This document shows, piece by piece, positions 7,191 through 14,957 of a stretch of 64,000 nucleotides of DNA; the first letter of the stretch is position 1, and every line of letters begins with the position of its first letter. Location of the stretch: the NCBI GenBank assembly GCA_029287455.1, contig JARFRB010000141.1:1-64000 (forward strand). Reading direction: 5' to 3'. The notes beneath the pieces were generated by a model. The model saw only the letters and a program-made list of their open reading frames with translations. It ran no database searches and was not told the origin of the DNA. Source of the stretch: Pelagibius litoralis (GTDB lineage: Bacteria > Pseudomonadota > Alphaproteobacteria > Kiloniellales > DSM-21159). The position numbers and the translations under genes are program-made.

Positions 7191-9209
7191 GTGACGATAC
7201 ACAAGGTTCCTGCCGCGCCGCAACACGAGCGCGAGAAAGACAAGCCCTGGCTCATCCGCACCTACGCGGGCCATTCCTCCGCCAAGGCCTCCAACGCGCT
7301 TTACCGGCGCAATCTCGCCAAGGGCCAGACCGGCCTCTCCGTCGCCTTCGATCTGCCGACCCAGACCGGCTACGACAGCGACCATCCGTTGGCGCGCGGA
7401 GAGGTCGGCAAAGTGGGCGTTCCGGTGGGCCATATCGGCGACATGCGCGCGCTCTTCGACGGCATCCCCTTGGAGCGCATGAACACCTCCATGACGATCA
7501 ACGCCACGGCCCCTTGGCTGCTGGCCCTCTACATCGCCTGCGCCGAGGAGCAAGGCGTGGCGCGCGAGGCGCTTTCGGGCACGGTCCAGAACGATATCGT
7601 CAAGGAATACCTGTCGCGCGGAACCTATATCTTCCCGCCAAAGCCCTCCATCCGGCTCATCACCGACGTGGTCGCGTTCACTTACCGCGAGGTGCCGCGC
7701 TGGAATCCGACGAACGTCTGCAGCTATCACCTGCAAGAGGCCGGGGCCACGCCGGTGCAGGAACTTGCCTTCGCGCTTGCCACGGCCACGGCCGTGCTGG
7801 ACGCGATCAGCGAGAGCGGCCAGGTCCCGCCGGAAGATTTCCCGAAGGCGGTCGGCCGAATCTCTTTCTTCGTTAACGCCGGGGTACGCTTCGTCACCGA
7901 GATGTGCAAGATGCGCGCGTTCGTCCGCCTTTGGGATGAGATTTGCCGCGAGCGCTACGGTGTCGCCGAGGATAAATACCGCCGCTTCCGCTATGGCGTG
8001 CAGGTGAACTCCCTGGGCTTGACGGAGCAGCAGCCGGAAAACAACGTCTACCGCATTCTGCTGGAGATGCTCGCGGTGGTCCTTTCAAAGGATGCCCGCG
8101 CGCGCGCCGTGCAGCTGCCCGCCTGGAACGAAGCGCTCGGCCTGCCGCGCCCCTGGGACCAGCAGTGGTCCTTGCGCCTGCAGCAGATCCTGGCCTTCGA
8201 GACGGACCTCCTGGAATACGGCGACCTCTTCACGGGCAATCCGGCCGTGGAAGCCAAGGTGGAGGAGCTTTGCGCCGCCGCCCGGGAAGAGCTGGCACGC
8301 ATCGATGCCCTGGGCGGGGCCATCGCCGCGGTAGAGTCGAGCTATATGAAAGAGCGTCTGGTGGCCAGTGCCGTTGAGCGCTTCGCCGCCATCGAAGCCG
8401 GCGATATGACAGTGGTCGGCGTCAATAAGTTCACCGAAACCGAACCCTCGCCGCTCACCGCCGAAGCGGACGGCGGCTTCATGGCGCCGGACGAGGAGGC
8501 CGAAGCCCGACAGCTGGAAAGCCTGCATGCCTGGCGCGAGAGCCGCGACCCCGAAGCGGTGGCCCAAGCCCTGGCCGGCCTGGAAGCGGCGGCGCGGGAC
8601 GGCACGAACATTATGGAGCCCTCCATCGCCGCGGCGCACGCCGGCGTCACCACGGGCGAGTGGGCCGACATTCTGCGCAAGGCCTTTGGGGAGTATCGCG
8701 CCCCGACCGGCGTCGGCAAATCCTCGGTCCGCGTCGAAGAGGCAGAGGCGCTGGAGACCTTGCGCGCACGCGTCGCCGGCCTGTCCGAGCGGCTTGGCCG
8801 CCGGGTCAAGATCCTGGTCGGCAAGCCGGGCTTGGACGGCCACTCCAACGGGGCGGAGCAGGTCGCCGTGCGCGCGCGCGACGCGGGCTTCGAAGTGGTC
8901 TATGAGGGCATCCGGCTCACCCCGGCCCAGATCGCCAACGCGGCTTTGGAGGAGGGCGTGCATGTCATTGGCCTCTCCATCCTGTCGGGGAGCCACATGC
9001 CTCTGGTCACCGATACACTCGCGCGCCTCAAATCCCTTGGACTGGGCGATCTGCCCGTCGTGGTGGGCGGCATCATCCCGCCGGAGGACGCGAAAGCCAT
9101 GTGCGAGGCGGGCGTCTCGGCGGTCTACACGCCGAAGGACTACGACCTCAACGCCACGCTATCGGACATCCTGACCATCCTGGAGCGCGGCTTCGACGAG
9201 GCGGCCTGA
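7191..9209 (+). CDS. ecm: ethylmalonyl-CoA mutase (B12-dependent)
   Basis: 672-residue adenosylcobalamin-dependent mutase that rearranges (2R)-ethylmalonyl-CoA to methylsuccinyl-CoA, the substrate of Mcd. The N-terminal TIM-barrel domain begins RTYAGHSSAKASNALYRRNL and contains QTGYDSDHPLARGEVGKVG. The C-terminal B12-binding domain carries the base-off DxHxxG motif in KPGLDGHSNG at about residue 549, then LSGSH and VVVGGIIP. Fused mutases of this length (Ecm, formerly MeaA) are distinguished from methylmalonyl-CoA mutase mainly by context, and ccr and mcd next door support Ecm. GTG 7191 is preferred because AGGGG lies about 8 bases upstream; TTG 7185 sits almost on top of that Shine-Dalgarno sequence. 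Confidence 0.94.
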   Translation: MTIHKVPAAPQHEREKDKPWLIRTYAGHSSAKASNALYRRNLAKGQTGLSVAFDLPTQTGYDSDHPLARGEVGKVGVPVGHIGDMRALFDGIPLERMNTSMTINATAPWLLALYIACAEEQGVAREALSGTVQNDIVKEYLSRGTYIFPPKPSIRLITDVVAFTYREVPRWNPTNVCSYHLQEAGATPVQELAFALATATAVLDAISESGQVPPEDFPKAVGRISFFVNAGVRFVTEMCKMRAFVRLWDEICRERYGVAEDKYRRFRYGVQVNSLGLTEQQPENNVYRILLEMLAVVLSKDARARAVQLPAWNEALGLPRPWDQQWSLRLQQILAFETDLLEYGDLFTGNPAVEAKVEELCAAAREELARIDALGGAIAAVESSYMKERLVASAVERFAAIEAGDMTVVGVNKFTETEPSPLTAEADGGFMAPDEEAEARQLESLHAWRESRDPEAVAQALAGLEAAARDGTNIMEPSIAAAHAGVTTGEWADILRKAFGEYRAPTGVGKSSVRVEEAEALETLRARVAGLSERLGRRVKILVGKPGLDGHSNGAEQVAVRARDAGFEVVYEGIRLTPAQIANAALEEGVHVIGLSILSGSHMPLVTDTLARLKSLGLGDLPVVVGGIIPPEDAKAMCEAGVSAVYTPKDYDLNATLSDILTILERGFDEAA

Positions 9210-9337
9210 CCGCCGGTTTGGAGACAATCTCTCCGGATCGTGAACGCTTTGTTTCCCAGCGGAGCCTTATCTGTGTTTGGGCCGACCCTAGATAGGAGTC
9301 GAGGCGCGGGAATGCGCGCCCGCATGGGAGAGGTCGG

Positions 9338-9886
9338 ATGGCGGATGTTGACTCGTTCGAGCGCTATGACGGCGTGGCCAAGGCGTTTCACTGGAGCATC
9401 GCGGCTCTGATTATCGCGGTCTTCGGGCTTGCTTGGTTCATGGACGCGCTTCCCCTGGGTCCGCTCAAGGCGGACATGTACAATCTTCACAAGTCCATTG
9501 GCTTGACGATCCTGGCCTTGGCGGCACTTCGGCTCGCCTGGCGGATGACCCACCGCCCCCCGCCCTTGCCCTTGGACACGCCCGGCTGGGAGCGGCTGGC
9601 GGCCCACAGCGGACATGCCGCCCTCTACGTGTTTTTGTTCCTGCAGCCGCTCTTGGGCCTCGGGATCGCTTTCTATTCCAGCTTTCCGACACGGATTTAC
9701 GGGCTCTTCAACCTGCCCAGCCCCGTGGCGCCCGACAAGGCCGTCATGGATTTCATGGCCGAAACCCACGAGCTGGTTGGCACCCTGCTTCTGATAACGG
9801 TCGGCGTGCACGTCGCCGCGGCCCTGCGCCACCACTTCATCCTGAAGAACAATATTCTTCGCCGCATGCTTCCGGGAGCCCGCTGA
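9338..9886 (+). CDS. cytochrome b561 family protein (YceJ/CybB-like)
   Basis: 182-residue four-helix inner-membrane protein with two expected haem b groups. The candidate axial histidines H18 (AFHWS), H51 (NLHKS), H144 (ETHEL) and H158 (GVHVA) are spaced as in bacterial CybB-type b561 proteins. These exchange electrons between membrane quinol and other acceptors, including superoxide in E. coli CybB. The ATG is preceded by GGAGAGG. Its stop overlaps the ATG of the first YceI gene (ATGA), a pairing (YceJ-YceI) known in other proteobacteria. The 128 bases upstream show no obvious promoter. Confidence 0.9.
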   Translation: MADVDSFERYDGVAKAFHWSIAALIIAVFGLAWFMDALPLGPLKADMYNLHKSIGLTILALAALRLAWRMTHRPPPLPLDTPGWERLAAHSGHAALYVFLFLQPLLGLGIAFYSSFPTRIYGLFNLPSPVAPDKAVMDFMAETHELVGTLLLITVGVHVAAALRHHFILKNNILRRMLPGAR

Positions 9887-10461
9887 TGCACCGCTTATTT
9901 CCCGCGTTCGCGCTGGCTCTTCTGGGGCTTGCCGCGAACCCAATCCTCGCCCAGGCCGAAGCGCCCGAGTGGCTGACCGACACGGAGAAGAGCGAGATCG
10001 TCTTCGTCGCCACGCAGTCCGGCGCCCCGGTCGAGGGCCGCTTCAAGGCCTTCGAGGCCGACATCCGTTTCGACCCGGCCGCCCCCGAGGCGGGCCGCGC
10101 GGAAGTCCTGATCGAGATCGCCAGCGTGGACTCAGGTGCCACCGACCGCGACCAAGCAATCACCTCAGAAGGCTTGTTGAACGCCGGGGCCTTCCCGCAA
10201 GGCCGCTTCGTCGCCGAACGTTTCCGGCATCTGGAGGGAGACAGCTATGAAGCCGAGGGAACACTGACACTTCGGGATGTGACCCTGCCGGTCGTGCTGC
10301 CCTTCACTCTGGCGATCGACGGAGATACCGCCCAGGCCAAGGGGGAACTTCGGGTCCAGCGCCTCGACTACGGCGTCGGCCAGGGCCAGTGGGCGGACAC
10401 CTCAATGGTGGGGCCCGAGGTGGCGATCCGCATCGACATCCTGGCACGGCGGCCGAACTAA
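9886..10461 (+). CDS. periplasmic YceI family lipocalin-like protein (first copy)
   Basis: 191 residues with a signal peptide (hydrophobic 4-20, probable cleavage after AQA near residue 24). The mature part is the single YceI beta-barrel domain: EIVFVATQSGAPVEGRFKAF at the start, then a TLRDVTLPVVLPF strand. YceI proteins bind polyisoprenoid chains such as ubiquinone in the barrel. The ATG overlaps the cytochrome b561 stop, so the two are translationally coupled and may form a functional pair. It differs clearly from the second YceI protein downstream, so the duplication is not recent. Confidence 0.9.
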   Translation: MHRLFPAFALALLGLAANPILAQAEAPEWLTDTEKSEIVFVATQSGAPVEGRFKAFEADIRFDPAAPEAGRAEVLIEIASVDSGATDRDQAITSEGLLNAGAFPQGRFVAERFRHLEGDSYEAEGTLTLRDVTLPVVLPFTLAIDGDTAQAKGELRVQRLDYGVGQGQWADTSMVGPEVAIRIDILARRPN

Positions 10462-10529
10462 AGCCGCGCATCCACATCACCTCAAAGCTTCACAACTCCC
10501 TTTCACCCTCATCTAAGGAGTGTCAGTCC

Positions 10530-11141
10530 ATGAGCACCTCTATCCTTTTCCGTTCATCCGCTCTCGCCGCCGCCTTTGGCGTGGTGATGGCCGTCTCCCT
10601 TGCCGTCCCCGCCCAGGCCAACGAGCCTTTCGTTCTGGATGAAACACACGCCGACGTCGGCTTTCGCGTCAGCCACTTCGGCCTGTCCGATACCCTGGGG
10701 CGCTTCAACGACGTCGAGGGCGTGGTCCTGATCGACCGGGACAACCCGGCGGGGAGCAGCGTCGACGTCACCATCGCCACGGCCAGCTTGGACACCAACC
10801 ACGGGAAGCGCGATGAGCATCTGCGCGGCGGCGATTTCTTCAACGTTGCAGAACACCCCACCATCACCTTCAAGAGCACCTCGGTCGAACTGACCGGGAC
10901 AGATACCGCCAAGGTCACCGGAGACTTCACCATGCTGGGCGTGACCAAGCCGGTGGTGCTGGACGTCAAGTTGAACGCCCTGATGCCACACCCCTTGCCC
11001 CAAATGAACGGCCGGGAGGTCGCCGGGTTCTCCGCGACCACTACAATCAAACGCAGCGAATTCGGGATGGACACCTTCGTGCCGGCGATCGGCGACGATG
11101 TGGAGGTCACCCTGGAAGTCGAGGCCTTGAAGCAGCAGTAA
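10530..11141 (+). CDS. periplasmic YceI family protein (second copy)
   Basis: 203 residues. The signal peptide ends in VPAQA at residue 30. The mature domain starts ETHADVGFRVSHFGLSDTLG and includes TASLDTNHGKRDEHLRGGDF and TMLGVTKPVVLDVKL, the canonical YceI motifs, which are closer to consensus than in the first copy. AAGGAG lies 9 bases before the ATG. A 68-base gap without a terminator separates it from the first YceI gene, so one transcript with the cytochrome gene is likely. Predicted to bind or carry an isoprenoid quinone in the periplasm (family knowledge). Confidence 0.93.
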   Translation: MSTSILFRSSALAAAFGVVMAVSLAVPAQANEPFVLDETHADVGFRVSHFGLSDTLGRFNDVEGVVLIDRDNPAGSSVDVTIATASLDTNHGKRDEHLRGGDFFNVAEHPTITFKSTSVELTGTDTAKVTGDFTMLGVTKPVVLDVKLNALMPHPLPQMNGREVAGFSATTTIKRSEFGMDTFVPAIGDDVEVTLEVEALKQQ

Positions 11142-11339
11142 CCGCTTCCGGCCACACGGCCGCTGGCGCTTGACGATAAAGCGGGCGGGGCCGTAAGCTC
11201 CGCCTGTTGTCTTGTGAAGAGGTGGCCGGTCCCATGGGGACGACCCTGAAGCTCGTTCGGCGAATTAGCGGCCGGGCGCTCATCGAGCGTCCGGAGTTTT
11301 CCGCTTTCCCGAAGCTTGCCGATCAGGAGTTCGACCGCC

Positions 11340-11654
11340 ATGACCCTTCCCCGCACCGCTAACGCGGCCCTTCCATCCCCGCCCTTCAAAACAGCAGCCC
11401 GCGCCCAACCTGTCTTCTGCTACGCCGTCAGCGCCGAGGCGTCCCCCGGCTTGCTGCCGCGCGTCATCGGCCTCTTCGCCAAGCGCGATCTGGTGCCCCG
11501 GCGCTGTCATGCCGCCACCGGCGGCGCGGACGGCAGCGATCTTGAAATCGATCTGCAGGTGACCGGCCTGGACCGCGCGACGGCCGATTTGGTCGCGCGC
11601 GGCCTGCGGCAGATCTTTGGCGTCCACACGGTCTTGCTCTCCGAGAAGATCTAG
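11340..11654 (+). CDS. stand-alone ACT-domain protein, acetolactate synthase small-subunit-like
   Basis: 104 residues forming one ACT domain: FCYAVSAEASPGLLPRVIGL then FAKRDLVPRRCHAA, a middle DLEIDLQVTGLD strand, and a C-terminal helix-strand ending GVHTVLLSEKI. The order resembles the short IlvM/IlvN-type regulatory subunit. No large subunit is nearby, so a partner cannot be named. ATG 11340 begins MTLPRTANAAL; earlier in-frame starts add only a few residues. A possible -35 (TTGACG) lies in the 198-base upstream gap. It may instead be a free-standing amino-acid sensor. Confidence 0.75.
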   Translation: MTLPRTANAALPSPPFKTAARAQPVFCYAVSAEASPGLLPRVIGLFAKRDLVPRRCHAATGGADGSDLEIDLQVTGLDRATADLVARGLRQIFGVHTVLLSEKI

Positions 11655-11703
11655 CGGCCGCTTGCCCCTAGGCCCCGGCGGCGGCGCCCGCTATATCATT
11701 CTC

Positions 11704-12216
11704 ATGGAGATGCTCGATCCCACGGCGGGCCGGTTTCCCGCGGCGCTCGCCGCGCTTGCCGCTGGCGCTGCCTTGGCCATCGCTTTCACTGCCCAGTTCG
11801 CATTTGGCCTGCTGCCTTGCGAGCTTTGCATCTGGCAGCGCTGGCCCTTGGCGGCGGCCGGCGCACTGGGCCTTCTGGCGCTGATCCTGGGGCCCCGCGG
11901 CTTGTTCAGGCCGCTATGCCTGCTGGCAGCCTTGGCATTCCTCGCGACCGCGGCCATCGCTGGGTTCCATGTAGGCGTGGAGCAAAAATGGTGGAGCGGA
12001 ACCGCGAGCTGCGCGCCACCCGCGCTTGGCGCCGGCGCCACCTTGGACGAGTTGCGCGAAAGCATTCTTGGGCAGCCGGTGGTGCGCTGCGACGAGCCGG
12101 CCTGGACGCTCTTCGGGATCTCCATGGCCGGCTACAACTTCCTTTTTTCCTTGAGCATGGGCGGGTTGCTGATCTGGCTTCTGCGTCCGGCCAAACACCC
12201 AGGTACCGCACGATGA
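11704..12216 (+). CDS. dsbB: disulfide bond formation protein B
   Basis: 170-residue inner-membrane protein with four predicted helices. It reoxidises periplasmic DsbA and passes the electrons to ubiquinone. Both functional cysteine pairs are present: C39/C42 in LLPCELCIWQRWP (first periplasmic loop) and C103/C129 in the second loop. The invariant Q-R-W after the CxxC is kept. Its stop overlaps the ATG of coq7 by ATGA, so the quinone consumer and a quinone-biosynthesis gene are translationally coupled. ATG 11704 is chosen because it gives the normal length; the frame is open further upstream. Confidence 0.92.
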   Translation: MEMLDPTAGRFPAALAALAAGAALAIAFTAQFAFGLLPCELCIWQRWPLAAAGALGLLALILGPRGLFRPLCLLAALAFLATAAIAGFHVGVEQKWWSGTASCAPPALGAGATLDELRESILGQPVVRCDEPAWTLFGISMAGYNFLFSLSMGGLLIWLLRPAKHPGTAR

Positions 12217-12797
12217 CCACGTCCAAATCGACATCCAAACCCACCCCCAAACCCAAGATGCGCCGCCCCGGCGACCCCAGCCGGGAGGAGGCCCTGGAGC
12301 GTATGCTGCGGGTCGATCACGCGGGCGAATACGGCGCGCGCCGGATTTACGAGGGCCAACTCGCCGTCCTGGGCCGTGGCCCTTCGGCACCCGTCATCCG
12401 CCACATGTGGGAGCAGGAAGCCAAGCATCTGGAGCATTTCGAGAAGCTGCTTCCGGAACGGCGGGTGCGGCCGACCCTGCTGCAGCCCATCTGGCACGTA
12501 GCGGGTTTTGCCCTTGGGGCGGCAACGGCACTGATGGGCGAGCGCGCGGCCATGGCCTGCACCGTGGCAGTGGAGGAAGTCATCGACGAACACTACGCCA
12601 AGCAAGTCGAAAGCCTGGCCGAGGAGCCGGCCGAGGCGGAGCTGCGCGCAACCCTGGAGGAGTTCAGGGCCGATGAGCTAGAGCACCGGGACACCGGTCT
12701 GGCCCACGAGGCGGAGCTGGCCACGGGCTACGAGCCCTTAACGCAGGTGATCAAGCGCGGTTCGCGCCTTGCCATCTGGCTCAGCGAGCGGATCTGA
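12213..12797 (+). CDS. coq7: demethoxyubiquinone hydroxylase (Coq7 family)
   Basis: 194-residue diiron monooxygenase that performs the C6 hydroxylation of demethoxyubiquinol late in ubiquinone synthesis. The four-helix iron-binding repeats are visible: LRVDHAGEYGARRIYEGQ, EQEAKHLEHF, AVEEVIDEHY and ADELEHRDTGL, giving the expected Glu and ExxH ligands. The first 20 residues are Lys/Pro/Thr-rich (SKSTSKPTPKPKMRRPGD), a low-complexity extension. The start overlaps the dsbB stop by 4 bases. Many bacteria use flavin-dependent UbiF instead, so this organism relies on the diiron route. Confidence 0.95.
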   Translation: MTTSKSTSKPTPKPKMRRPGDPSREEALERMLRVDHAGEYGARRIYEGQLAVLGRGPSAPVIRHMWEQEAKHLEHFEKLLPERRVRPTLLQPIWHVAGFALGAATALMGERAAMACTVAVEEVIDEHYAKQVESLAEEPAEAELRATLEEFRADELEHRDTGLAHEAELATGYEPLTQVIKRGSRLAIWLSERI

Positions 12798-12810
12798 GTC
12801 GGCCCCCGCG

Positions 12811-13467
12811 ATGGGCGATGTGGCGCGCACCCGGGTAGAGGCCGCCGAGGCCGGCACGGCCTTGCTGTGGGTGCGCGGACTCACCCGCGCCGGTCTGGAG
12901 CCAGCGGACCTGGAGCTTGCCAGCGGCGAGCTGCTGCTGATTTCCGGCCCCTCGGGTGCCGGCAAGAGCCTTTTGCTCCGGGCGCTGGCGGACCTCGATC
13001 CTAACAGCGGCGAGATCTTCCTCAAAGGCGAGCCCCGGAACCGCTTTCCGGCACCGCAATGGCGGCGGCTGGTCACATATCTCTCGGCCACTCCCGGCTG
13101 GTGGGCGCCGACGGTCCAGGAACACTTTCGCCCGGAGGACAAGGACATCGCCGCGGGCATGCTGGCGCGCCTGGGCCTGCCACCGCAAGCCATGGAGTGG
13201 GATGTGGACCGGCTGTCCACCGGCGAAAGCCAGCGGCTTGCCTTGCTGCGGGCCCTGGTCCAGTGCCCGGCGGTGCTTCTGCTAGACGAGCCGACCGGTG
13301 CGCTTGACGCCAAGAGCACCGCGCAGGTCGAGGATTTCCTGCGTGAGCGTCTGGCCAACGGCCTGGCCGTCATCCTGGTCAGTCACGACCGCGCGCAAGG
13401 CAGGCGCCTGGCCAAGCGGAGCCTCGTGATGGCGAAGGGCGGAAAGCTGAGCGAGGGCCCGCCGTGA
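12811..13467 (+). CDS. fetA: ABC transporter ATP-binding protein, FetA/YbbL type
   Basis: 218 residues. Walker A is GPSGAGKS, the signature is LSTGESQRLALLRAL, Walker B is VLLLDEPTGALD, and the switch His is in VILVSHD. It pairs with the permease at 13464 (GTGA overlap), which belongs to the FetB/UPF0014 family. In E. coli FetAB exports iron and protects from oxidative stress. ATG 12811 is chosen because it follows the coq7 stop by 13 bases; an earlier in-frame ATG would overlap coq7. Confidence 0.85.
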   Translation: MGDVARTRVEAAEAGTALLWVRGLTRAGLEPADLELASGELLLISGPSGAGKSLLLRALADLDPNSGEIFLKGEPRNRFPAPQWRRLVTYLSATPGWWAPTVQEHFRPEDKDIAAGMLARLGLPPQAMEWDVDRLSTGESQRLALLRALVQCPAVLLLDEPTGALDAKSTAQVEDFLRERLANGLAVILVSHDRAQGRRLAKRSLVMAKGGKLSEGPP

Positions 13468-14264
13468 CCTTCGTCGAGCTGACCTATTGGGACATCGCCC
13501 TCGCCGCCTTGCTGCTGACGGTGAACGCCGGCTTGTCGATCTGGCTGCGCCTGGGCATGGAGCGGCAGCTTGCCATCGCCGCGATCCGCATGGTCGTGCA
13601 GTTGACGCTGGTCGGCTTGGTCTTGAAGGCGCTCTTCGCCACGGTTTCGCCCTGGCTCACGGGCGCGGTGGCCCTGGTGATGATCGGTTTCGCGGGCTAC
13701 GAGGCCACCGCGCGCCAAGCGCGGCGCCTCTCGGGGCCTTGGGGATACGGCCTGGGCACCATGGCCATCCTGTTCGCGTGCACGCTGGTGACCGCCTTCG
13801 CGCTCACCACGCAGATCCAGCCGGACCCCTGGTACTCGCCGCAATTTGCGATCCCCTTGCTGGGGATGATTCTGGGCAATTGCATGACCGGCGTTTCCTT
13901 GGGCCTCAACCAGCTCTTCGGGCGCGCTGGCAAGGAGCGTCTGGCCATCGAGGCCATGCTGGCCCTGGGCTATACCCGCCAGGAGGCCCTGAAGCCGTTG
14001 GTGCGGGAGTCCGTCCGGTCCGGCCTGATCCCCATCGTGAATTCCATGGCGGCCACCGGCCTGGTGGCCTTGCCGGGAATGATGACGGGGCAAATCCTGG
14101 CCGGCGTGGATCCGGTGCAGGCGGTAAAGTATCAGATGCTGATCATGTTCTTGATCGCCGGCGGCACGGCAATCGGCGTGCTGGTGGCCGTGGTCGCGGG
14201 AAGCGGGCGGCTTAGCGACGAGCGGCACCGACTGCGCCTCGATCGCCTGACGCCGATCAAATGA
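13464..14264 (+). CDS. fetB: ABC transporter permease, FetB/UPF0014 family (iron export)
   Basis: 266-residue membrane protein with about seven hydrophobic helices. Family landmarks are RMVVQLTLVGLVLKALF, GMILGNCMTGVSLGLNQL and the cytoplasmic GYTRQEALKPLVRESVRSGL segment, followed by GLVALPGMMTGQILAGVDPVQAV. The GTG start overlaps the stop of the ATPase gene, so the two are coupled. The substrate in E. coli is iron; homologues have also been annotated as metal-resistance or amino-acid exporters, so the substrate here is inferred. Confidence 0.87.
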   Translation: MTFVELTYWDIALAALLLTVNAGLSIWLRLGMERQLAIAAIRMVVQLTLVGLVLKALFATVSPWLTGAVALVMIGFAGYEATARQARRLSGPWGYGLGTMAILFACTLVTAFALTTQIQPDPWYSPQFAIPLLGMILGNCMTGVSLGLNQLFGRAGKERLAIEAMLALGYTRQEALKPLVRESVRSGLIPIVNSMAATGLVALPGMMTGQILAGVDPVQAVKYQMLIMFLIAGGTAIGVLVAVVAGSGRLSDERHRLRLDRLTPIK

Positions 14265-14336
14265 ACTTTCCATAAATCCAATATTAAGTTTCGACGTCTA
14301 TGCTTCTTGCTGACTCTATCCGGGAGGATGGCCAGG

Positions 14337-14540
14337 ATGGCGAGAGCTTCGGTCGGCAGTGCGGCGATCATTCCAAGCGCACCCCCTTGGGTGAGCCGCT
14401 CCCTTCGGGTGTTGCGCCGGGTTCTGCTTGGCCCCGAGCAGACGGCCGCAGGCGGGGCCACGGCCGCGCGCGCCACCCCCACCGTGACCATCGAGGCGGC
14501 CCAGGCGGGAAAGATTTCCGACTGGCTGCGCTTGGATTGA
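14337..14540 (+). CDS. small hypothetical protein (67 residues)
   Basis: A short open frame starting at the ATG that follows GGGAGG by 9 bases. The product is Ala/Arg-rich, with a basic amphipathic stretch (WVSRSLRVLRRVLLG) and the end QAGKISDWLRLD. An AT-rich stretch at 14266-14300 could hold a promoter. The composition fits a small basic protein, but I recognise no family, and chance reading frames of this length are common at this GC content. Confidence 0.4.
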   Translation: MARASVGSAAIIPSAPPWVSRSLRVLRRVLLGPEQTAAGGATAARATPTVTIEAAQAGKISDWLRLD

Positions 14541-14585
14541 CCCCCACACTATCCCTGGCGGCGCGCCATCTGTAGTCTCGGCGCC

Positions 14586-14897
14586 ATGACCGATTCGCCG
14601 AGCCCCGACACAGCATCTTCCGACCCGATTGTCGATGTCATCCTCGAGCTGGTGCACGAGCGCGGCGCCGGAAAATCGATCTGCCCCAGCGACGCGGCGC
14701 GGTGCTTCGCGGAGCGGCGGGCACGGCCCGGCGACCCGCCGGACCTTTGGCGCAAGTATCTGCCGGCGGCGCGCCAGCAGGCCCTCGCCTTGGCCCGAGC
14801 AGGCCGGATCGTCATCCTGCGGCGCGGCAAGCCCCAAGACCCCAACAAACCCATCAAGGGCGTGATCCGGCTGGCCTTGCCCCCGGAAAATTCTTAG
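14586..14897 (+). CDS. DUF3253 family protein
   Basis: 103 residues with a winged-helix-like layout: helix DPIVDVILELVHERG, the motif KSICPSDAARCF, then WRKYLPAARQQALALARAGRIVILRRGKP and a short strand GVIRLALP. This matches the DUF3253 family; biochemical function is unknown. The stop codon lies inside the first unit of the 16-bp tandem repeat at 14886-14949. Convergent with folD. Confidence 0.8.
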   Translation: MTDSPSPDTASSDPIVDVILELVHERGAGKSICPSDAARCFAERRARPGDPPDLWRKYLPAARQQALALARAGRIVILRRGKPQDPNKPIKGVIRLALPPENS

Positions 14898-14949
14898 ATC
14901 GGAAAACTCTTAGATCGGAAAATTCTTAGATCGGACAATCCTTAGAGCA
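14886..14949. repeat. four tandem copies of a 16-bp repeat over a stop codon
   Basis: The unit GAAAATTCTTAGATCG occurs at 14886, is repeated at 14902 with one change (C for T), repeated exactly at 14918, and a degenerate fourth copy (GACAATCCTTAGAGCA) follows at 14934. Unit 1 contains the TAG stop of the DUF3253 gene. The array ends 8 bases before the folD stop on the other strand. Confidence 0.9.
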
Positions 14950-14957
14950 GGGAGCGT

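Noticed and set aside
14886-14949. CRISPR array
   Set aside because: The units are 16 bp and directly contiguous with no unique spacers, and no cas genes are present. It is a simple tandem repeat.
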